Source of the DNA: Moringa oleifera
Lineage: Eukaryota; Streptophyta; Magnoliopsida; Brassicales; Moringaceae
Reading direction: 5' to 3'
DNA length: 64,000 bases
Assembly (NCBI GenBank): GCA_021397835.1
Contig: JAJFZO010000049.1
Coordinates: 6,019,001-6,083,000, forward strand
Within the stretch, counting starts at the first letter, position 1; each line of letters starts with the position of its first letter. The translations under genes and the position numbers were made by a program. The notes beneath the pieces are model-generated. The model was not told the origin of the DNA. It saw only the letters and a list, made by a program, of their open reading frames with translations, and searched no databases. Below are positions 60,401-64,000 of this stretch, piece by piece.

Positions 60401-61820
60401 GTTTTTTAAATAAATATTAATCATTAAAAATGCTTTCAGAAAACCATGAAGTATATGACTCGTGTTATCAATCAAGTTTTAATATTTAAAACATGATATA
60501 TTATTTTAAATAATTAATTTAGATTAAATCAAATTTATAGTTAATCTATAATTGTTGTCCTTTCTAGACATAGTAAGATGATGTGTGTATGTATCTTAAA
60601 AAGAAAAATTTAAATAAAAAAATTCAAGTTGTTGATTGTGAAATTAGTAGAAAGAAGCTTATCAAGAATTTAGAGAGAGAAAATCTCTAAAGCAAAATAA
60701 TACCAAATTAGTAGCTTACTAGGACATTAATTAAGCTTCCGATAATATTTTTTTTTTTTCATTGGCACTCATCATTCATCTACAATCATACTTAAGCTCA
60801 ATATTGCATTCATATGGACCAATGTATATTATGGGTTTTGATGACTAACTAAGAAAAACTAAGAAAATAGGGTTATGAAAATGAATTCAAACTCATTATT
60901 GTTGCATGGTATGACATCTTCGGACTGAGAGTCTACGTCCCCTAAGGGGTTGAGGGCTAACATGGGTTGTGTCTTTGGACAAGTTGGAACCCTCTAGCCT
61001 TACGTTATGTAAATGTGAAATTACCAATTTATTCTTTGTTTTGTTCCTCATCTTAGTTCTACCTTTTTTATGAGAGAAATATTTTAACTTTGTGAATGAG
61101 ATTCTGACTTAGAGAGAGAAAAAAAATTATTTTGTTTTTATCGATCATTCATTAGATATTAAAGATGTTTAAATTGAGAGGTCGGATAATTTGATTTAAT
61201 TTAATTTAATTTATTAAAATTTAATTTATTATTTTTAAAACATTAAAATTTAATCAATAACTTGAAATATAAATTAAGATTTTAAATAATTTTTATTTAA
61301 ATACTTTTGCTCTTACTATAAAATTGCAAGAGAATCATTTAATAAAAGAATTGTCCCTTATGTTACAAACATTGTTATGTATACAAAAAGAAAAAGTAAC
61401 TAATAAACTATAAAGGCAATTTCTTGCTGGTCTGACATTTGCTCATGAGTTTTTTTTTTTTTTATATTATTAACCGACTTGTTCTGTTTCTTATTAAATT
61501 ATTGATATAAGATTTTTTGTTTCCTTTTAATATGAAATATATTTATGAGTTTTCTTTTTTAGGCAATATATTTATTATTGTTTTTGACAAAAATGTTGGG
61601 TTGGAATTGTTTTATTTTCTTTTTCAAAACTCATCCGATCTTGTGTTATTATCCTTGAAATGAATCAAAGAAAAATTGAATTTTTTTTATTGTGCCTATT
61701 TTTTGAGATGCTTAATAATTGAGATAATGCTTAGTTAGTTTTTATTATTATTATTTTTAAATAATGTTTGCAGACACTTGATTTTAACTATAAATTAAAA
61801 AGAACTCAAAAATGATTTAA
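57476..61820. other. gene-free AT-rich DNA
   Basis: No coding region supported. A GC-richer island at about 60905-61010 (containing the palindrome 'cccctaagggg') stands out but matches nothing known to me. (TTTAA)n-like runs occur near 61190-61230. The two overlapping open frames at 59952-60245 are not recognised. Confidence 0.4.
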
Positions 61821-61839
61821 GGGACGTCAATTTTTCGGT

Positions 61840-62300
61840 CGAGTCTCTGCTCTAAATAAGGATTAATGTAGGGTTTAAGATCAAACTTACATGTCAAATT
61901 CAATTACGAGATTATGTTGTCGAGACAAGTCATGCATATTATATCTCGACGTAAGGTCGAGAGTAGCTTGAACACTATATCCTAATGTGAGGTCGAAAAT
62001 AGCTTAAGCACTATACCCTAATGTAAGGTCGAGTTATGTGGAGTTCAAGATCAAACTTTTTTGTTAAAAATCAATTGCGAGATTATGCTATCGAGACAAG
62101 TCATATACCTTGACAAGTAGCTTGAACACTATACTCCAATGTGAGGTCGAAAATAACTTAAACATCGTACTCCGATATAAGGTCAGGTTTGACTTTGAGC
62201 ACATCTTAGGCCCGACATAGACTTTCCTAATGTAGATTACCCCGATGTGAGATCAAGTATAACTCAGTAAGTACACACCTCGATGTGTAGTTGTAATCCA
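61840..62300. repeat. nested tandem repeats with 'aaggtcgag' core
   Basis: A ~44-bp unit carrying 'agcttgaacactata' and 'taatgtgaggtcgaaaata' recurs at least four times between about 61950 and 62190. A larger unit is repeated about 170 bp apart: 'gagattatgttgtcgagaca' near 61909 and 'gagattatgctatcgagaca' near 62079. It resembles LTR or untranslated sequence of a retrotransposon, but no element was identified. Confidence 0.6.
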
Positions 62301-64000
62301 ACCTTCGATATCACATCAAGATTTAGGTATGGTCAAGATAATCATAGCATAATGGATTTGAAAATTGATTAGATTTTAGACCATTAAACTCTCGATGTAA
62401 TTAACTTGATCTTTATCGAGATTTAAAAATTCATTTGGCTAGAAAGACGATATGTTTACACTTAAAAAATATTTTAACACTGATATTTTTTTTAATCATG
62501 ACAAAATTTTGAATTTCAAGATTAAGTTGATCTCGTACTCAGTCACAAAAAACGCACGTTATTTAATGACAAATTTTTAAATTTCAAGATTGGATTGATT
62601 GTATTATAGTTCTTTTTCATCTATTATAGAGTTTGACAGACCTTATCCCATTTTTTTCTTATAAATAAGTTGCTAATTTAGCATATCGAGCAATCATGAA
62701 TAGGCACTCGCCAATCAAAAATGCGTAAAAAAGAGAGACATCTTGGAGGAGCAACCGATCAAGAAAGGAGGAACATAAGATTCACATCAAGGGAGGAAGG
62801 AATTAATCAAAAATCAATTGATCACAAAAAATAAAAGAGCAATCATGGATAGGCATCCAACAAGCACGAAAAAGCACCGACAAACAATTAAAGAAGGATT
62901 AGGCATCAATCCATCTTTATAAATTAAATTGTAATTTATGAATATGAAAAAAATTAAAAAGTAAAAATAATATAGACATTGATTTTAAAACTCACACCTA
63001 AAATTTTTTTAAAAATAAATATTTAAATTAATATATTATTTTTTAAAAAATTGCATATTAATCTTTACATTGATCATCAACTAATCAACATTAAAGACTT
63101 ACATAATAAAGTTTAATAATTATTTTTTATAATTTTTATAAAAAAAAATTTTAATTAAAAAATATCAACATGTACATAAATTAAATAAAAACTTGTAATG
63201 TCGATTACTTATTGATCCGCTTTAAAAGTTTACATTATACATTTTTTTATTTTTATAAATAATTAAAAAATTATAAACTATAACTTTCAACATCAATTTT
63301 AAAAAATAAATCCTCAATTTATTTAATCTTTTAAAATAAATAAATTGAATTAAAAATGTATCAGATGTATAAAAATTTATTCATTTTTAAAATTTTTAAA
63401 TCTAAAAATTATATTAAAAATTAAAAATATATTAAATGATGGTTCTTACAATCTTCATCTAATATATTCAAGAAGCATGTTACATGTTAGGTGCATTTTG
63501 CAACCATAGAAAAAGGCGTATTTTAATTTTTGAAAAAGCTTAATTTTTTGATGGTATTTTTTATTATATAATTTTGTAATTTTTTAATAGAAATTGAATA
63601 AGAAAAGTAAAAGAGAATTGTTCAAAAACTAGATAAGTCACATTGAACAGAGACTTAAAATCTTTGTGTAGATTGATATATGAAAAGGTGGATTAGCATG
63701 TTTTTAAGTTACCCAATTTATTTATAATGATAAAGTTCACGGCAGCAAATCAATTTTATGAATAAGCTTATTATAGACATGCACAGCTATATATATGTTG
63801 AGAGTCGCACATGCTAGAATAAAAACATTGTGAATGAGAAGGTATGGTGGTGAGTAATTAAATCTGGAATGATATATGCACTGTTTATGTACTCAAATAA
63901 TTAATTAATTATTTATTTATTTATAATCCATTTAATTTATAGATGATTTTTGTAATTTAAAAATAATATTAATATATTACATGTGGAAGATCACAGTTTT
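62301..64000. other. AT-rich DNA with a small duplicated phrase
   Basis: 'gagcaatcatgaataggca' near 62688 recurs as 'gagcaatcatggataggca' near 62839, in a purine-rich patch that is probably retrotransposon leader. After 62950 there is only AT-rich DNA. Confidence 0.4.

Noticed and set aside
1..64000. Possible CRISPR array, bacterial operon or organelle insertion
   Set aside because: No regularly spaced identical repeats with unique spacers, no ribosome-binding-site-led gene clusters and no plastid or mitochondrial genes were seen; all genes are spliced or single-exon plant nuclear genes.

Overview
The window is nuclear DNA from a flowering plant, most likely a eudicot. The genes carry many short GT..AG introns, introns and intergenic DNA are very AT-rich, and every recognisable gene belongs to a plant or pan-eukaryotic family. 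Decayed Ty1/copia, MuDR-type and CACTA-like elements fill the rest. The species cannot be fixed from the sequence alone. No rRNA gene, tRNA gene, CRISPR array or bacterial-type operon was seen, and no wholly new biological system was found.

Layout. 1-4 kb: AT-rich degenerate tandem repeats, then a 5'-truncated copia relic (+). 4.6-5.0 kb: a small decayed 2-oxoglutarate dioxygenase fragment (-). 5.5-6.2 kb: an unrecognised gene exon (-). 9.3-13.0 kb: a complete seven-exon CDT1 replication-licensing gene (-). 16.0-21.3 kb: a complete nine-coding-exon ATG9 autophagy gene (+). CDT1 and ATG9 are head to head, and the DNA between them carries E2F and site II type motifs. 23.4-26.6 kb: a two-exon TPR protein with a mitochondrial-type presequence (+). 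27.9-29.0 kb: an intronless ATL-type RING-H2 E3 ligase (-). 30.9-32.4 kb: an intact four-exon dioxygenase (+), followed at 33.7-34.9 kb by a tandem copy that is a pseudogene. 35.5-39.2 kb: a copia relic (-) with its primer binding site. 40.3-41.0 kb: arrays resembling CACTA subterminal repeats. 42-44.3 kb: a decayed cis-prenyltransferase gene. 47.1-48.5 kb: two small ERF transcription factors, tail to tail, each with an EDLL activation motif. 50.4-56.2 kb: a decayed MuDR-type MULE bounded by 111-bp terminal inverted repeats. 56-64 kb: gene-free AT-rich DNA with one tandem-repeat patch near 62 kb.

How the genes relate. They do not form one pathway. Local duplication explains three clusters: three dioxygenase copies (one intact, two dead), two ERF genes, and a pair of ~0.2-kb direct repeats about 1 kb outside each end of the MULE. 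Complete exon-intron models with consistent reading phase were built for CDT1 (645 aa), ATG9 (867 aa), the TPR protein (629 aa) and the dioxygenase (339 aa); the ATL and both ERF genes are single exons.
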